From Clostridia bacterium (GTDB lineage Bacteria > Bacillota > Clostridia > TANB77 > CAG-508), in assembly GCA_022799315.1 (NCBI GenBank), contig JAAWOE010000004.1, positions 25,018 to 89,017 of the forward strand: DNA of 64,000 nucleotides, written 5' to 3'. Positions within the stretch are counted from its first letter, which is position 1. Every line of letters starts with the position of its first letter. Below are positions 39,917 to 49,420 of this stretch, piece after piece. The position numbers were made by a program, and so were the translations under genes. The notes below the pieces were generated by a model. That model saw only the letters and a program-made list of their open reading frames with translations, searched no databases and was not told the DNA's origin.

Positions 39917-39969
39917 ATAACCCCCTAACGTTCGATAGTTCGGTCGCTTCCGCGACACGAACATACGAA

Positions 39970-40104
39970 CTATTCTTCTTCGTTTTTTTCTATCGATTTT
40001 AATACAGTTTTGTTACGATAGATTTTATTTGCTACATATGCAACTATATGTAAAACAATACCTATTATTGTCATTATAATACCTAAAAAGAATACTATTT
40101 TCAT
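39970..40104 (-). CDS. Tiny prophage membrane protein (44 residues)
   Basis: MKIVFFLGIIMTIIGIVLHI begins one membrane helix; the tail is charged (RNKTVLKSIEKNEEE). AGGGGGT lies 7 nt before ATG. Size and topology match inovirus end-cap proteins (pVII/pIX class). Confidence 0.65.
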   Translation of the reverse strand: MKIVFFLGIIMTIIGIVLHIVAYVANKIYRNKTVLKSIEKNEEE

Positions 40105-40115
40105 ACTATTACCCC

Positions 40116-40253
40116 CTATAATTCAATTCTTCTATTTAAAATCATATCTAAGGCAAAATTAACTATTTTACCTGTTATTCCAAATATTAATGCAATTGGA
40201 AAACATATTTTTATAATTTCAACAACCATATTAATTACTACAGAATAGTCCAA
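40116..40253 (-). CDS. Tiny prophage membrane protein (45 residues, TTG start)
   Basis: Single helix IIKICFPIALIFGITGKIV with a basic tail NRRIEL. The start is TTG at 40253 with GGAGTG upstream, overlapping the end of the Zot-like gene. Candidate end-cap or minor coat protein. Confidence 0.6.
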   Translation of the reverse strand: MDYSVVINMVVEIIKICFPIALIFGITGKIVNFALDMILNRRIEL

Positions 40254-40264
40254 AATAATCACTC

Positions 40265-40967
40265 CTAACTATATAAATTACTTCTACTAACTCCTTGCCA
40301 TTCTTCACGATAGCGACGCATTTTTGCGTATGTATCATAGCTATCGTACAACTCAGGAGTGTGAAACCAAAGCACTTTCTTCTTAACATCCATTTTTATA
40401 TGTCCATTTTCTTCACGAATTGTTTGTCCATCTATTAATTTATTAAACTGTATACAACCAAACCAATTAGAACATATTACAAGATTTTTAACTTGCTCAC
40501 GAATTGGCTTAGCAACCCTTAAAAACTGTTGCGAAGTTCCAACAATTTGCTTACGTTGCTTTCTTCCTTGTGAAACTTCTATCATAACTTCAATTGGTAT
40601 ATTTTTACTTTCTAATGAATTAAATTCTAAATGTATTTCATCTATTAAGTAAATAACACCCTCATAACCATTCTCAACACTAGTCAAACAATCAATTCCA
40701 GTATATTCAATAACTTCACAAAGTGGGTTAAGACCTGTTATATCAACATTTGTAACTATTTTACATTTTGGATATGTCCACGACAAATCTATTACATATT
40801 GAACAGCAGATAAAGTCTTACCTGTACCGCTGAGCACCACAGAACATAAGAATTCCATCGGGTCTAAAATATGTTGGATGATTTTTATAAAACTCTCTTT
40901 TATATTCCACAACACGTAATAAATTTAAAGGGTTTTTACTACCATCTAAACTTGACAAACTTACCAT
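40265..40967 (-). CDS. Zot-type assembly ATPase (pI-like), read through a +1 shift
   Basis: ATPase that drives filamentous phage extrusion. The N-terminal 46 residues (from ATG 40967) end ILMFCGAQ, and the other frame continues GTGKTLSAVQYVIDL. Skipping the C of CGG (40829) restores Walker A GAQGTGKT. A Walker B-like YLIDEIHLEF and QGRKQRKQIVGTSQ (sensor region) follow. Joined length is 233 residues, shorter than Gram-negative Zot and without an evident membrane helix. The extra base sits inside the catalytic P-loop, so the gene works only if recoded. Confidence 0.85.
40827..40829 (-). other. CGG +1 recoding site in the prophage Zot-like gene
   Basis: In-frame CGG followed by T in the Walker A loop. 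Skipping C gives GAQ-G-TGKT. Confidence 0.85.
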
Positions 40968-41215
40968 ATTCGAACACCTATCTTTTTAAGATTATCACTA
41001 TAACAATTATCTAAATAATCTAAAGAATATTTAATATACCTTAATGTTGTAAGAGTTTGCACAGAAGTTTTATCATTTTCATTGTATTTACAATAACTTT
41101 CAAACCTTGATATTTCATTTGTAATATAATCTATTGCGTCCGAATTATGTTCTAAACTTAATAATAAACTATTTTTTAATTCTTCTTTGCTTACTTGCTT
41201 TTTACTTTTTAACAT
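40961..41215 (-). CDS. Small prophage protein of unknown function
   Basis: An 84-residue charged helical protein (MLKSKKQVSKEELKNSLLL...). AAGGAG precedes ATG. Its last codons overlap the Zot-like start by 7 nt, implying coupled translation. No motif recognised. Confidence 0.65.
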   Translation of the reverse strand: MLKSKKQVSKEELKNSLLLSLEHNSDAIDYITNEISRFESYCKYNENDKTSVQTLTTLRYIKYSLDYLDNCYSDNLKKIGVRIW

Positions 41216-41242
41216 AAAAACAACTCCTTAAAAATAAAATAT

Positions 41243-41268
41243 GCTTGTGGCAATGGGTAACCACAAGC
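41243..41268 (-). terminator. Terminator/attenuator after the coat gene
   Basis: GCTTGTGG/CCACAAGC stem 9 nt past the coat stop, followed on the - strand by a T-rich tract. It would raise coat mRNA over downstream genes. Confidence 0.82.
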
Positions 41269-41276
41269 ACAATGCA

Positions 41277-41486
41277 CTACACTACGATACTTCCACCCAT
41301 TACCGCACTTCTAAAGATTTTAATAACCTTACGAATACCAAACCACATAAATACAAATGGAATACCAAAAGCTATTACACTTGCAAGTAATGCGATTATC
41401 TGTGCAGGAGTAACGGCACTAGTTAGTGCTGTTATTACTGGACCAAAGTCTAAAGACCCTAATCCTGTTGCTACTGAACCTTCCAT
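41277..41486 (-). CDS. Major coat protein (pVIII-like)
   Basis: A 69-residue protein: short polar N-terminal part with acidic residues, a hydrophobic helix (about residues 28-52, IIALLASVIAFGIPFVFMWF), then a basic segment IRKVIKIFR that would face the DNA. This is the classic layout of a filamentous phage coat subunit. AAAGGAG precedes the ATG, and an attenuator follows. Confidence 0.8.
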   Translation of the reverse strand: MEGSVATGLGSLDFGPVITALTSAVTPAQIIALLASVIAFGIPFVFMWFGIRKVIKIFRSAVMGGSIVV

Positions 41487-41536
41487 AATTATGGCACGCT
41501 CCTTTCATTACTACCCTTTATTAGTAAAAAGGGAAA

Positions 41537-42022
41537 TTATTTATTGTTACAACTAACTACGTCAGTTGGGACAACCTTTGTACTATTTCCATAGAATTGT
41601 ATATCAAATAACATTTCTATATCATCATAAGCAGACAACCTTTGTATTTTAGATATTAAAGAACTATCACTTGAAGATACTTTGAAACGTCTTTCATAAA
41701 TTCCATTTTCTGTTTGCTCATCAACTTTAATTACATATGAACTATCATATTTAATTAATTGTCCTTTATCGTTTGTAAACTCTCCGCCCTCTCTTTTTTC
41801 AATACTTTTGAACTTAAACTTACCTTTACTAATCATAATAGGCACACTCTCCTTTTTATTATTTTTGTATTTTAATGGATCAACATTTTTGTTATAATCT
41901 CCTTGACTTTTGTAGAATTTACACCCCCTACAGTCAGCGTCTTGCAAAGCCTTGCATTTTACAACACCTGTAGGACTTTTAAAATAACCAAAGCAATTAG
42001 TTCTAACAATTTTATTACCCAT
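41537..42022 (-). CDS. Prophage protein with Cys cluster and possible ssDNA-binding domain
   Basis: A 161-residue protein from ATG 42022 (AAAGGAGTG upstream). Residues 8-40 hold four or five cysteines (CFGYF, CKALQDADCRGCKF), a likely zinc-binding knuckle. Residues about 60-155 are beta-rich and charged, as expected of a gene V-type ssDNA-binding OB fold, in the position before the coat gene. An internal ATG (41838) with AAGGAG could give the second domain alone. Function is inferred from position. Confidence 0.6.
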   Translation of the reverse strand: MGNKIVRTNCFGYFKSPTGVVKCKALQDADCRGCKFYKSQGDYNKNVDPLKYKNNKKESVPIMISKGKFKFKSIEKREGGEFTNDKGQLIKYDSSYVIKVDEQTENGIYERRFKVSSSDSSLISKIQRLSAYDDIEMLFDIQFYGNSTKVVPTDVVSCNNK

Positions 42023-42110
42023 TAAAAAACACTCCTTTAAATTTGGCATAAAAAATAAGCCGTATTAAACGACTTAAGGTAATAATATATACAATAAAAT
42101 AAAATACCAA

Positions 42111-42137
42111 TTGCACAAAAGTACAAAAATATGTAAA
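42111..42137. promoter_or_regulatory. Second dif-like half-site inside the right end of the prophage
   Basis: TTGCACAAAA (42111-42120) is the exact reverse complement of the attR arm at 42195-42204 and is followed by AAATATGTAAAC, like the XerD arm of Firmicute dif sites. The two could pair in single-stranded phage DNA. Confidence 0.5.
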
Positions 42138-42178
42138 CCTAGCTTTTCGTTGAAATATAAGAAATATTACAACAACTT

Positions 42179-42210
42179 ACGCAAATTACTTTGATTTTGT
42201 GCAATGTTAT
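42179..42210. repeat. attR, right end of the prophage
   Basis: Centre CTTTGA (42189-42194) and arm TTTTGTGCAA (42195-42204). 42188-42210 is identical to 35070-35092. The outer left arm here (ACGCAAATTA) is imperfect, so excision would rebuild a perfect-arm attB on the chromosome. Confidence 0.8.
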
Positions 42211-42285
42211 GTATTGATAAATAATAAGCAGAAAATAAGTTTTGCCTATACTCTCTACTCATTATTTACTAATCTATAACAAATT

Positions 42286-43602
42286 TTACTTAAACTGTTT
42301 TAAGAAAAATTCCATCCTTTCTAAAAAGTCTTTGTTTGTTTTTGTTGTGACTAATTGATTTAATAGTTGTTCAGTAACTTCAGCTACTGTCATGCTAGAT
42401 AATGCTTTTCTTAATGCAAAAACAGTTTCTAATTCTTTTTCATCTAATAAAAGATCTTCTTTTCTTGTTCCAGATTTATTAATATCTATTGCTGGGAAAA
42501 TACGTTTTTCAGATAATTTTCTATCTAAGTGTACTTCCATATTACCAGTACCTTTAAACTCTTCAAAAATAACTTCATCCATTCTACTTCCTGTTTCTAT
42601 TAAGGCTGTAGCAAGAATTGTTAAGCTTCCCCCATCTTCTATATTACGGGCTGCACCAAAGAATTTTTTAGGTTTATGTAGTGCACTTGGGTCAAAACCA
42701 CCTGATAATGTTCTTCCTGATGATGGTATTACTAAGTTATATGCTCTTGCAAGTCTTGTAATACTATCTAGTAATATTACAACATCTTTCTTTTGTTCAG
42801 TAAGTCTTTTTGCGCGTTCTAGCACCATTTCAGCAACTTTAACATGATGTTCAGGTAATTCATCAAATGTAGAATAGATTACTTCTCCATTAATTGAACG
42901 TTTCATATCTGTAACTTCTTCAGGACGTTCATCTATTAATAAAACAATTAATTCTACTTCTGGATTATTTTCGCTTATGCTGTTTGCTATTTTCTTTAAT
43001 AGAGTTGTTTTACCAACTTTAGGAGGTGCAACAATCATACCTCTTTGTCCTTTTCCTATTGGTGAAATTAAATCGATTAACCTCATTGCATATTCATTTG
43101 GTGTTGTTTCTAAACGTAATCTTTCTTGTGGATATATAGGAATTAAGTCGTCAAAAGACTTTCTTTTATATGCATTTTCTGGAGAATCTCCATTAACCTC
43201 TCCAACAAATATTAATGCAGGGAATTTTTCTCCTTCTTTTGGTTGCCTAGATATACCCTTTATTCTATCTCCAGTATCTAATTTAAATCTTCTAATTTGA
43301 ACTGGTGAAATGTAGATATCTTGCGGAGTAGATAAATAATTATCTCCTCTTAAAAAGCCATACCCATCTGGTAAGACCTCTAAAATCCCTTCAGCAATTT
43401 GATCATCGTTTGTAAGCTTGTACCCATCAATTGTTTTAACTGTTGTTTTCTCTATTGTTTCTTTTTTATTATTATTTGCTTCATTTTCAATATTTTGCAA
43501 TACTACTATTATCTCCTCTTTTTTTAATTTAGAAATATTTTTGATTTCATTTTCCTTTGCTAGTTGCTTCAATTCAACTAATGACATATTTTCATAATCC
43601 AT
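42286..43602 (-). CDS. rho: Transcription termination factor Rho
   Basis: Hexameric RNA helicase. The 438-residue protein has an N-terminal SAP-like helical domain ([19 protein letters not shown]), an RNA-binding OB domain ([28 protein letters not shown]), Walker [14 protein letters not shown], Walker [17 protein letters not shown], and the Q/R loop region [20 protein letters not shown]. The start is ATG 43602 with GGGGGT upstream; a start 12 nt earlier is possible. It is the first host gene right of the prophage. Confidence 0.97.
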   Translation of the reverse strand: MDYENMSLVELKQLAKENEIKNISKLKKEEIIVVLQNIENEANNNKKETIEKTTVKTIDGYKLTNDDQIAEGILEVLPDGYGFLRGDNYLSTPQDIYISPVQIRRFKLDTGDRIKGISRQPKEGEKFPALIFVGEVNGDSPENAYKRKSFDDLIPIYPQERLRLETTPNEYAMRLIDLISPIGKGQRGMIVAPPKVGKTTLLKKIANSISENNPEVELIVLLIDERPEEVTDMKRSINGEVIYSTFDELPEHHVKVAEMVLERAKRLTEQKKDVVILLDSITRLARAYNLVIPSSGRTLSGGFDPSALHKPKKFFGAARNIEDGGSLTILATALIETGSRMDEVIFEEFKGTGNMEVHLDRKLSEKRIFPAIDINKSGTRKEDLLLDEKELETVFALRKALSSMTVAEVTEQLLNQLVTTKTNKDFLERMEFFLKQFK

Positions 43603-43797
43603 ATGAACCCCCATAAAATAAACTTTCCCTTATGTACAATATTGTACCATACAAATAATTATATCTCTAGTGTTTTTGTATTATTTAATTTATATTTTTA
43701 CTAATTATGGAAAATTATAAGAAAAAAACTTTTTGACTTTAATAACGATATTGTTTTGTTTTATATTAAAAAATCCATAAAACGATAGTTCTACGGA

Positions 43798-44070
43798 TTA
43801 TTTACTTATATCTATATATACTTTTTCATTTGGTAAATACATATCTAATTTTTCACGTGCTAATTCTTCAATATATTCAGGTGATGATATATTTTCTTTT
43901 GTAGCAAGTAAAGATTGATTGTATTCTTTTTGATTTTTTATTTTATTTCTTAAGTTTTCTTGTTCATTATTATATGCATTAATAGCTTTTTGTTGATTAA
44001 TAAATGTTATTGATACATATAATATAATTAATATAAGAACACCTTTTTTTATTAATTTAGTTATTTTCAT
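43798..44070 (-). CDS. divIC: Septum formation initiator, DivIC/FtsB family
   Basis: A 90-residue bitopic divisome protein: a membrane helix (residues about 8-27), a coiled coil (NNEQENLRNKIKNQKEYNQSL), and the C-terminal EYIEELAREKLDMYLPNE motif. The start ATG 44070 has GGAGAG; the TTG start 18 nt upstream is unlikely. It is the third gene of yabP-yabQ-divIC, a conserved clostridial order. Confidence 0.9.
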   Translation of the reverse strand: MKITKLIKKGVLILIILYVSITFINQQKAINAYNNEQENLRNKIKNQKEYNQSLLATKENISSPEYIEELAREKLDMYLPNEKVYIDISK

Positions 44071-44169
44071 ATGTATTTTTCTCTCCAAATTTGTTTATCA
44101 AAAGTTAAAAATTCCTTACGGAAATCCACATACTATATTTTTCTACATATATATGCAAAATCCCTCTTT

Positions 44170-44658
44170 TTATATGCCATTTTTTGTTGGTTTATGTATT
44201 TTTTTTATAAAATTAGCTAAACCAGATGTGTTTTTTGTCAATTTTTTTCTAATATTAATAAATACAAAGAAAAATGGTTTAAATAGAAATTTATTTACAG
44301 TTTTTATTATTGCTTTTAATGGTATTAAAACAATATTTATTATAGTAGATATTATGTTTTTAATATAATTGATAATTTTCACGCTAGCTTTTATTATATA
44401 TTTGCTAATTGTTAAAATATAAATTGTCACGCCTAGAATTATTCCTAAAAACACATAAAATCTTATCTCCCCATTATTATAGTAAAATATAAATGCTAAA
44501 GTCATAATTCCTGCTGCAATCCAAAACACAATATCTTGTATGTATGTTGTTAAATCTGTGGTTTTAAATGTTTTTCTAATTATTCTAAAAATATCAAATA
44601 AAAAACCTATTAAAATACCATTTATTATGAAAATCAAAAATAAGTAAGCTTGATTCAT
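44170..44658 (-). CDS. yabQ: Spore cortex biosynthesis protein YabQ
   Basis: A 162-residue membrane protein needed for spore cortex. Four hydrophobic helices precede a basic C-terminal tail (FVFINIRKKLTKNTSGLANF). The N-terminal pattern GILIGFLFDIFR is the YabQ signature. It lies between yabP and divIC, confirming identity and a sporulating host. Confidence 0.9.
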   Translation of the reverse strand: MNQAYLFLIFIINGILIGFLFDIFRIIRKTFKTTDLTTYIQDIVFWIAAGIMTLAFIFYYNNGEIRFYVFLGIILGVTIYILTISKYIIKASVKIINYIKNIISTIINIVLIPLKAIIKTVNKFLFKPFFFVFINIRKKLTKNTSGLANFIKKIHKPTKNGI

Positions 44659-44672
44659 AATAATTAGCCTCC

Positions 44673-44969
44673 TTATTTAAATATTTTACCAAGTAGGCTT
44701 GCACCTTTTTTATCCATATCTTTTTCACTATAATTCATACTATAAACGTCACCTTCTACCACTACTTCTGAAGTATCTATACTTAATTTATTTATTCTTA
44801 AGTCCTCACCTTTTACAGTTAATAATCCTAATTCCGTTTCAACAATTACTACCTGGTCATCAAAACTTAAAACATCAAGAACTCCTGAAATAGAAAGCCT
44901 TCCTCTATTTTCTAGCACTAAATTTTGTATGATATTATTTGATAATCCTTTTCTCTCTTCTATAGTCAT
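44673..44969 (-). CDS. yabP: Sporulation protein YabP
   Basis: A 98-residue protein that partners YabQ in spore coat or cortex formation. RGRLSISGVLDVLSFDDQVVIVETELGLLTVKGEDLRINKL is the family core. 14 nt before yabQ. Confidence 0.93.
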   Translation of the reverse strand: MTIEERKGLSNNIIQNLVLENRGRLSISGVLDVLSFDDQVVIVETELGLLTVKGEDLRINKLSIDTSEVVVEGDVYSMNYSEKDMDKKGASLLGKIFK

Positions 44970-45113
44970 ATATTCATCTCTCCTATACTTGTTTTATAGT
45001 CTAAATTATATATATTCACATCTTGTCTACAGTAGAACTACTTTAAATTGAAATTTACAAAAAGGACACAAAAAGATAGAAGCAAAAGGTGTAAAAACTT
45101 TTGCTTCTATCTT

Positions 45114-46336
45114 TTAATTATTGTTATTATTTAGTTCCATTTTATACATTATTGTTGCATATATTGGAATAGCTATTGTTACTATTAATAATAATAGTTT
45201 AAAGTATACAATATTATTTAATAAGCCTGCTATTAAAAGTAATAAAAATCCAAATATTCTTCCTATATCCATTATAGCTTCAATAATTGTATGATATTCA
45301 ACTAACCAATTTTGTATATTATTTTCATTAACAATATTACCTTGTTTTATTTTAAACATTATTTCTAAAATGTATACAGTTATACTATATGTAAAGTTAT
45401 AGATTATTAATGTTTCCTTACTTATACTAACTAGTAAACCGTGCAACTCCTAAAAAAGCAACTATTGAACAATAGCTTAATAAAATTTTTGCATGTGTTT
45501 TGTTATAAAATTTATTAAATAAGAAGAGAGAAAACATTGTACACATAGAGAAAATAGTTGTTAATATTCCTAAATCTATGGAAGTTTTAAAAGTCATTAT
45601 TGTTATAACCACGATTAAAACTCTTATAGTATCCATCATTAATCCATATAGAAATGCCAGTTTAGTTATATTCTTTACTTTTTCTTTTTGAGTTGTTGAT
45701 AAACTTTTAATAAATTCTTTTAAATTATACTTTTCACTTTTTCCTTGTGAATTAAATTTATTAGAATCAATCAAAAAAGATACCGCTATTTGTAATACAG
45801 TTAAAGCAAATATATATATTGCAATATTGGTAAATGAAGTTAATTCGATTGTTGTCCCTAATATTACAGGTAGAAGAATACTAAGTGATTTTGATAATAT
45901 TCTACTTATAACTGTATATTTTTGTCTGTTACTATTTTCTACAACTTCAATATTCATTAATCCATAAGCTGACCAATATAAAGCTTCGGATATTCCATAA
46001 AATATTGCTATACTAATATAGTAAGAACTAATGTTATTTTTTAACAATACAATAAATAGAACAAATATTGACTTTACAATAATTCCTGTTCTATAAATGT
46101 TAATTCTTCCTTTAGGATGCTTTTTTAATGTTTTCCCTAATGCAATATGACCGAAAACCCAATAGTAGATAAACAATTATATAATATAAGGACACTTGTA
46201 CAATATTTTCATTCGAAACTTGTAAAAAGTATGCAACTAGAAAAGTGTCCCCGAATAATTTTACAACATCATTAATCAAATCACATGATATTAATGCTTT
46301 TGAGCTTCTGTTTAATCTATTAATCATTTCTTTCAC
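45114..46336 (-). CDS. MFS-like transporter, read through two +1 shifts
   Basis: A membrane protein of about 12 helices. Three frames join at two CGG codons. At 46151-46153, LLGF-C-GGT-CAT gives GFGHIALGKTLKKHPKGR, a typical MFS loop. At 45439-45441, GVA-C-GGT-TTA gives AGLLVSISKE. The joined product is 406 residues, normal for MFS carriers. No zero-frame product would have more than a few helices except the middle piece. It lies 8 nt after purH (46345), so the two are co-transcribed. The substrate is unknown. Confidence 0.78.
45439..45441 (-). other. CGG +1 recoding site 2 in the MFS-like gene
   Basis: In-frame CGG followed by T; skipping C continues the membrane protein to 45114. Confidence 0.75.
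46151..46153 (-). other. CGG +1 recoding site 1 in the MFS-like gene
   Basis: In-frame CGG followed by T after LLGF; skipping C gives G-H-I-A-L-G. Confidence 0.78.
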
Positions 46337-46344
46337 CTATTTTA

Positions 46345-47892
46345 TTAATGTCTAAAATGTCTCATTCCTGTAAATATCATACTGATTCCATATTCATTAC
46401 ATTTATCTATTGATTCTTGATCTCTTATTGATCCACCTGGTTGAATAATTGCTGTAATTCCAGCTTTATGTGCTGCTTCTACACAATCTGCAAATGGGAA
46501 GAATGCATCAGATGCAAGAACTGCTCCTTTTGTTATTCCTTTTTCTATTAATTCTTCTGCATGTGCTACAGATTGTTCTGTTGCCCAAATTCTATTTACT
46601 TGCCCAGGACCTATTCCAATTGATTGTTTATTTTTACCCAAAGCTATTCCATTAGATTTTACATATTTAACAATTTTCCATGTAAACATCATATCTTCTA
46701 ATTCTTGCTCAGTTGGTTTTCTGTTTGTTACAACTTCGTAGCTATCTAATAGTTTTGAATCTATTGTCTGAACAATAATTCCACCATTTATTTTCTTTAT
46801 ATCATATGAATTTTCAGGTTGTTTAACTGTTATATCAGGTAATAATAATACTCTTAAATTTTTCTTTGTTTGTAATAATTCTAAAGCTTCTTTTTCATAT
46901 GAAGGAGCAACAATTACTTCTAAGAAAATTTCTTTCATTTCTTTTGCTACATCTACAGTTATTTCTCTATTTGCAACTACTATTCCACCAAAAATTGATG
47001 TTTTATCTGCATTAAATGCCTTTGTCCAAGCAGAATATATATTGTCTCCGCTTCCTACTCCGCAAGGATTACCATGTTTACAAGCAACTACTGTTGGTTC
47101 ATCAAATTCTTTTAATAGTTCTAGTGCTCCATTTGTATCATTTATGTTGTTAAATGATAATTCTTTTCCATTTAATTGTTCAGCTATTGTTAAAGATCCT
47201 GTACATTTACCTATTTCTTTATATAAGGCACCTTTTTGATGAGGATTTTCTCCATATCTCATATCTTGTACTTTTTCATATGTTAATGTAAGTTCATTTG
47301 GAAAACTTTCATCATTTCTTTGTTCTTTTATATATTTACAAATCATAGCATCATAATTAGCTGTATGTTCAAAAACTTTTTGCATTAAATAGAATTTTGT
47401 GTCTAAAGATACTTGTCCATTTTCTTTTAATTCTGTTAATACTTTTTCATAATCTGATGGATCAGTAATAACTGCAACATCTTGATAATTTTTTGCAGCA
47501 CTACGTAACATTGTAGGCCCTCCAATATCGATATTTTCAACTGCCTCTTCCCTTTTTACTCCATCTTTTAATATTGTTTGTTTGAATGGATATAGGTTAA
47601 CAACTACAAAATCGATTGTATCAACATCTAATTCTTTTAATTGTTTCATATGGTTTTCGTTACTTCTTATTGCTAGTATTCCTGCATGTACTTTAGGGTG
47701 AAGTGTTTTAACTCTTCCATCTAAACATTCTGGGAACCCTGTTAATTCGCTAATCTCGATAGCTTTAACTCCTTCTTCTTTTAGTTTTTTATATGTTCCA
47801 CCTGTTGATATAATTTCTACTCCACTTTTTTCTAACTCTTTTGCAAATTCTACAATACCTGTTTTGTCAGATACACTAATTAATGCTTTCAT
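46345..47892 (-). CDS. purH: Bifunctional AICAR formyltransferase/IMP cyclohydrolase
   Basis: Catalyses the last two steps of IMP synthesis, feeding guaB and guaA found in this window. The 515-residue protein has an N-terminal MGS-like cyclohydrolase domain ([24 protein letters not shown]) and a C-terminal transformylase domain ([11 protein letters not shown] with the catalytic Lys-His, [32 protein letters not shown] at the end). Complete. Confidence 0.97.
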   Translation of the reverse strand: MKALISVSDKTGIVEFAKELEKSGVEIISTGGTYKKLKEEGVKAIEISELTGFPECLDGRVKTLHPKVHAGILAIRSNENHMKQLKELDVDTIDFVVVNLYPFKQTILKDGVKREEAVENIDIGGPTMLRSAAKNYQDVAVITDPSDYEKVLTELKENGQVSLDTKFYLMQKVFEHTANYDAMICKYIKEQRNDESFPNELTLTYEKVQDMRYGENPHQKGALYKEIGKCTGSLTIAEQLNGKELSFNNINDTNGALELLKEFDEPTVVACKHGNPCGVGSGDNIYSAWTKAFNADKTSIFGGIVVANREITVDVAKEMKEIFLEVIVAPSYEKEALELLQTKKNLRVLLLPDITVKQPENSYDIKKINGGIIVQTIDSKLLDSYEVVTNRKPTEQELEDMMFTWKIVKYVKSNGIALGKNKQSIGIGPGQVNRIWATEQSVAHAEELIEKGITKGAVLASDAFFPFADCVEAAHKAGITAIIQPGGSIRDQESIDKCNEYGISMIFTGMRHFRH

Positions 47893-48037
47893 ATATTACC
47901 TCCATTTATTTAATACAATTATTATAATACATTCTACAAAATATGGCAATATTTTTAATAGATATTATATTTGCAAAAAATCAGTTATTGATATATCTAA
48001 ATAGCTCCACGTGGATGATGGAGTTGCTTCACAACAT

Positions 48038-48064
48038 GGGTCGATGTGGGCGTCGACCCCTACA
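48038..48064. repeat. GGGTCGAC palindromic repeat, copy 4
   Basis: GGGTCGATG TGGG CGTCGACCCCTACA in the purH-lysC gap. The adjacent GCTCCACGTGGATGATGGAG is a second small palindrome. Confidence 0.8.
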
Positions 48065-48085
48065 CATTTAATTTGAAATACCATA

Positions 48086-48122
48086 AAAAGATACTGTTTC
48101 TAAACTGAAACAGTATCTTTTG
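48086..48122 (-). terminator. Terminator of lysC
   Basis: AAAAGATACTGTTTC/GAAACAGTATCTTTT stem overlapping the lysC stop. Confidence 0.88.
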
Positions 48123-49327
48123 TTATAAATCGTTCATGTATAGCATTTAATGTAGTTTCTGCAACATTACTATTTACTAAAACAGATATCTTGATTTCTG
48201 ATGTGCTTATCATATGCATATTAATATTGTTTTCATATAAAACTTCAAACATTGTAGCAGCAACCCCTGGATTATTTGCAATTCCTATGCCAACAATTGA
48301 TACTTTAGACATACCAGTTGAAGATTTTATTTCTTCTATATCAAATTCTTTTACATGTTCATTTAATATTTCTAATGTTTCTTCTAGATCATGTTCTTTT
48401 ACAGTAAATGATATGTCTTTTGAAATATGTTCACCAAAAGCTTGAACTATAATGTCAACATTTATATTATTATCAGCAAGTATACTAAACACTTTATAAA
48501 TTCTACCAATTTTATTTGTTTTTCCTATTAACGTTATTCTTGCAATATTATCTTCCTTTGCAACACCGCTTATACATAAGTTTTCCATACATTCATTAGA
48601 TGTTACAAGTGTTCCTCTACTTTCTTTTTCAAATGTAGATTTTACATATATAGGAATATTATGTTTTTTTCCTATCTCTACGCATCTATTGTGTAATACT
48701 TTTGCTCCTAAACTTGCAAGCTCCAACATTTCGTCATAAGAAATTGTTTCAATTTTACAAACATCCTTAACAACTCTTGGGTCTGCTGAATATACTCCAT
48801 CTACATCTGTATAAATGTCACATCTTTCAGCATTAAGACTTGCTGCAATCGCTACTGCTGTTGTATCTGAACCGCCTCTACCTAATGTAGTAATGTTTAA
48901 GTCTTCATCTATCCCTTGGAATCCAGCAATAACTACTATTTTTCTATTTTGTAAATCTTCTTCAATTCTTTTAGTATTTATTTCTTGTATCCTTGCATTT
49001 CCAAAAACACTATTTGTTATTATCGGTATTTGCCATCCAGTATACGAAACAGCATCATAACCTAATTTATTTAGACACATACATAATTTTGCAATTGTAA
49101 TTTGCTCACCTGTTGAAAGTAACACATCATGTTCTCTTTTGTTAGGTGTTTTTGTAATTTCCGCTTCTTCGGCCACCAATCTATCTGTTGTTTTACCGTT
49201 GTGCTGATACCACAACCACAACATAATTTCCTTTATCGTATTCTTTTGTAATATGATTGCAGACATTAAATAATTTATCTGTGTCTGCTACAGAACTTCC
49301 TCCAAATTTTTGTACTATAATTGCCAT
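48100..49327 (-). CDS. lysC: Aspartate kinase, read through a +1 shift
   Basis: First step of the aspartate family (Lys, Thr, Met, diaminopimelate). From ATG 49327 the frame reads IVQKFGGSSVAD, the kinase signature, to VVVVVSAQ. There CAA-CGG-TAA would stop at once. Skipping C (49198) gives SAQGKTTDRLVAEE, the conserved motif, and runs on through GFQGIDEDLNITTLGRGGSDTTAV, TDVDGVYSADPRVV and two ACT domains. The joined protein is 408 residues, the normal length. A different ATG at 49266 would lack the catalytic Lys segment. Confidence 0.92.
49196..49198 (-). other. CGG +1 recoding site in lysC
   Basis: In-frame CGG directly followed by TAA stop. Skipping C gives SAQ-G-KTTD. Confidence 0.87.
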
Positions 49328-49420
49328 AATTTTGGCACCTCTTCTTGTCTAATGTATAGGCTAAATTTAATTATAAACATAGCCTATTTATATTATATTT
49401 TAGAATGGACAAAATGTTTC

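Larger units (their letters stand above)
35070..42210. mobile_element. Inovirus-type (filamentous phage) prophage, about 7.1 kb
   Basis: Bounded by 23-nt direct repeats 7118 bp apart. It encodes, mostly on the - strand and tightly packed, a Rep protein, an origin-like hairpin, a 69-residue coat protein, a Zot-type ATPase, a 523-residue exported surface protein and several short membrane proteins, all typical of filamentous phages. Size is within the 5-15 kb range of the group. It has no integrase or transposase, so host Xer is the likely integrase. One + strand gene (35607) may be cargo. Confidence 0.88.

Noticed and set aside
39917..39964. N-terminal extension of the 39434 prophage gene
   Set aside because: It would translate a palindromic stretch; AGGGGG places the start at 39916. 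The CGG it contains is therefore untranslated.
49205..49266. Alternative lysC start at 49266
   Set aside because: It gives no kinase signature; the upstream frame from 49327 carries KFGGSSVAD and joins through CGG.
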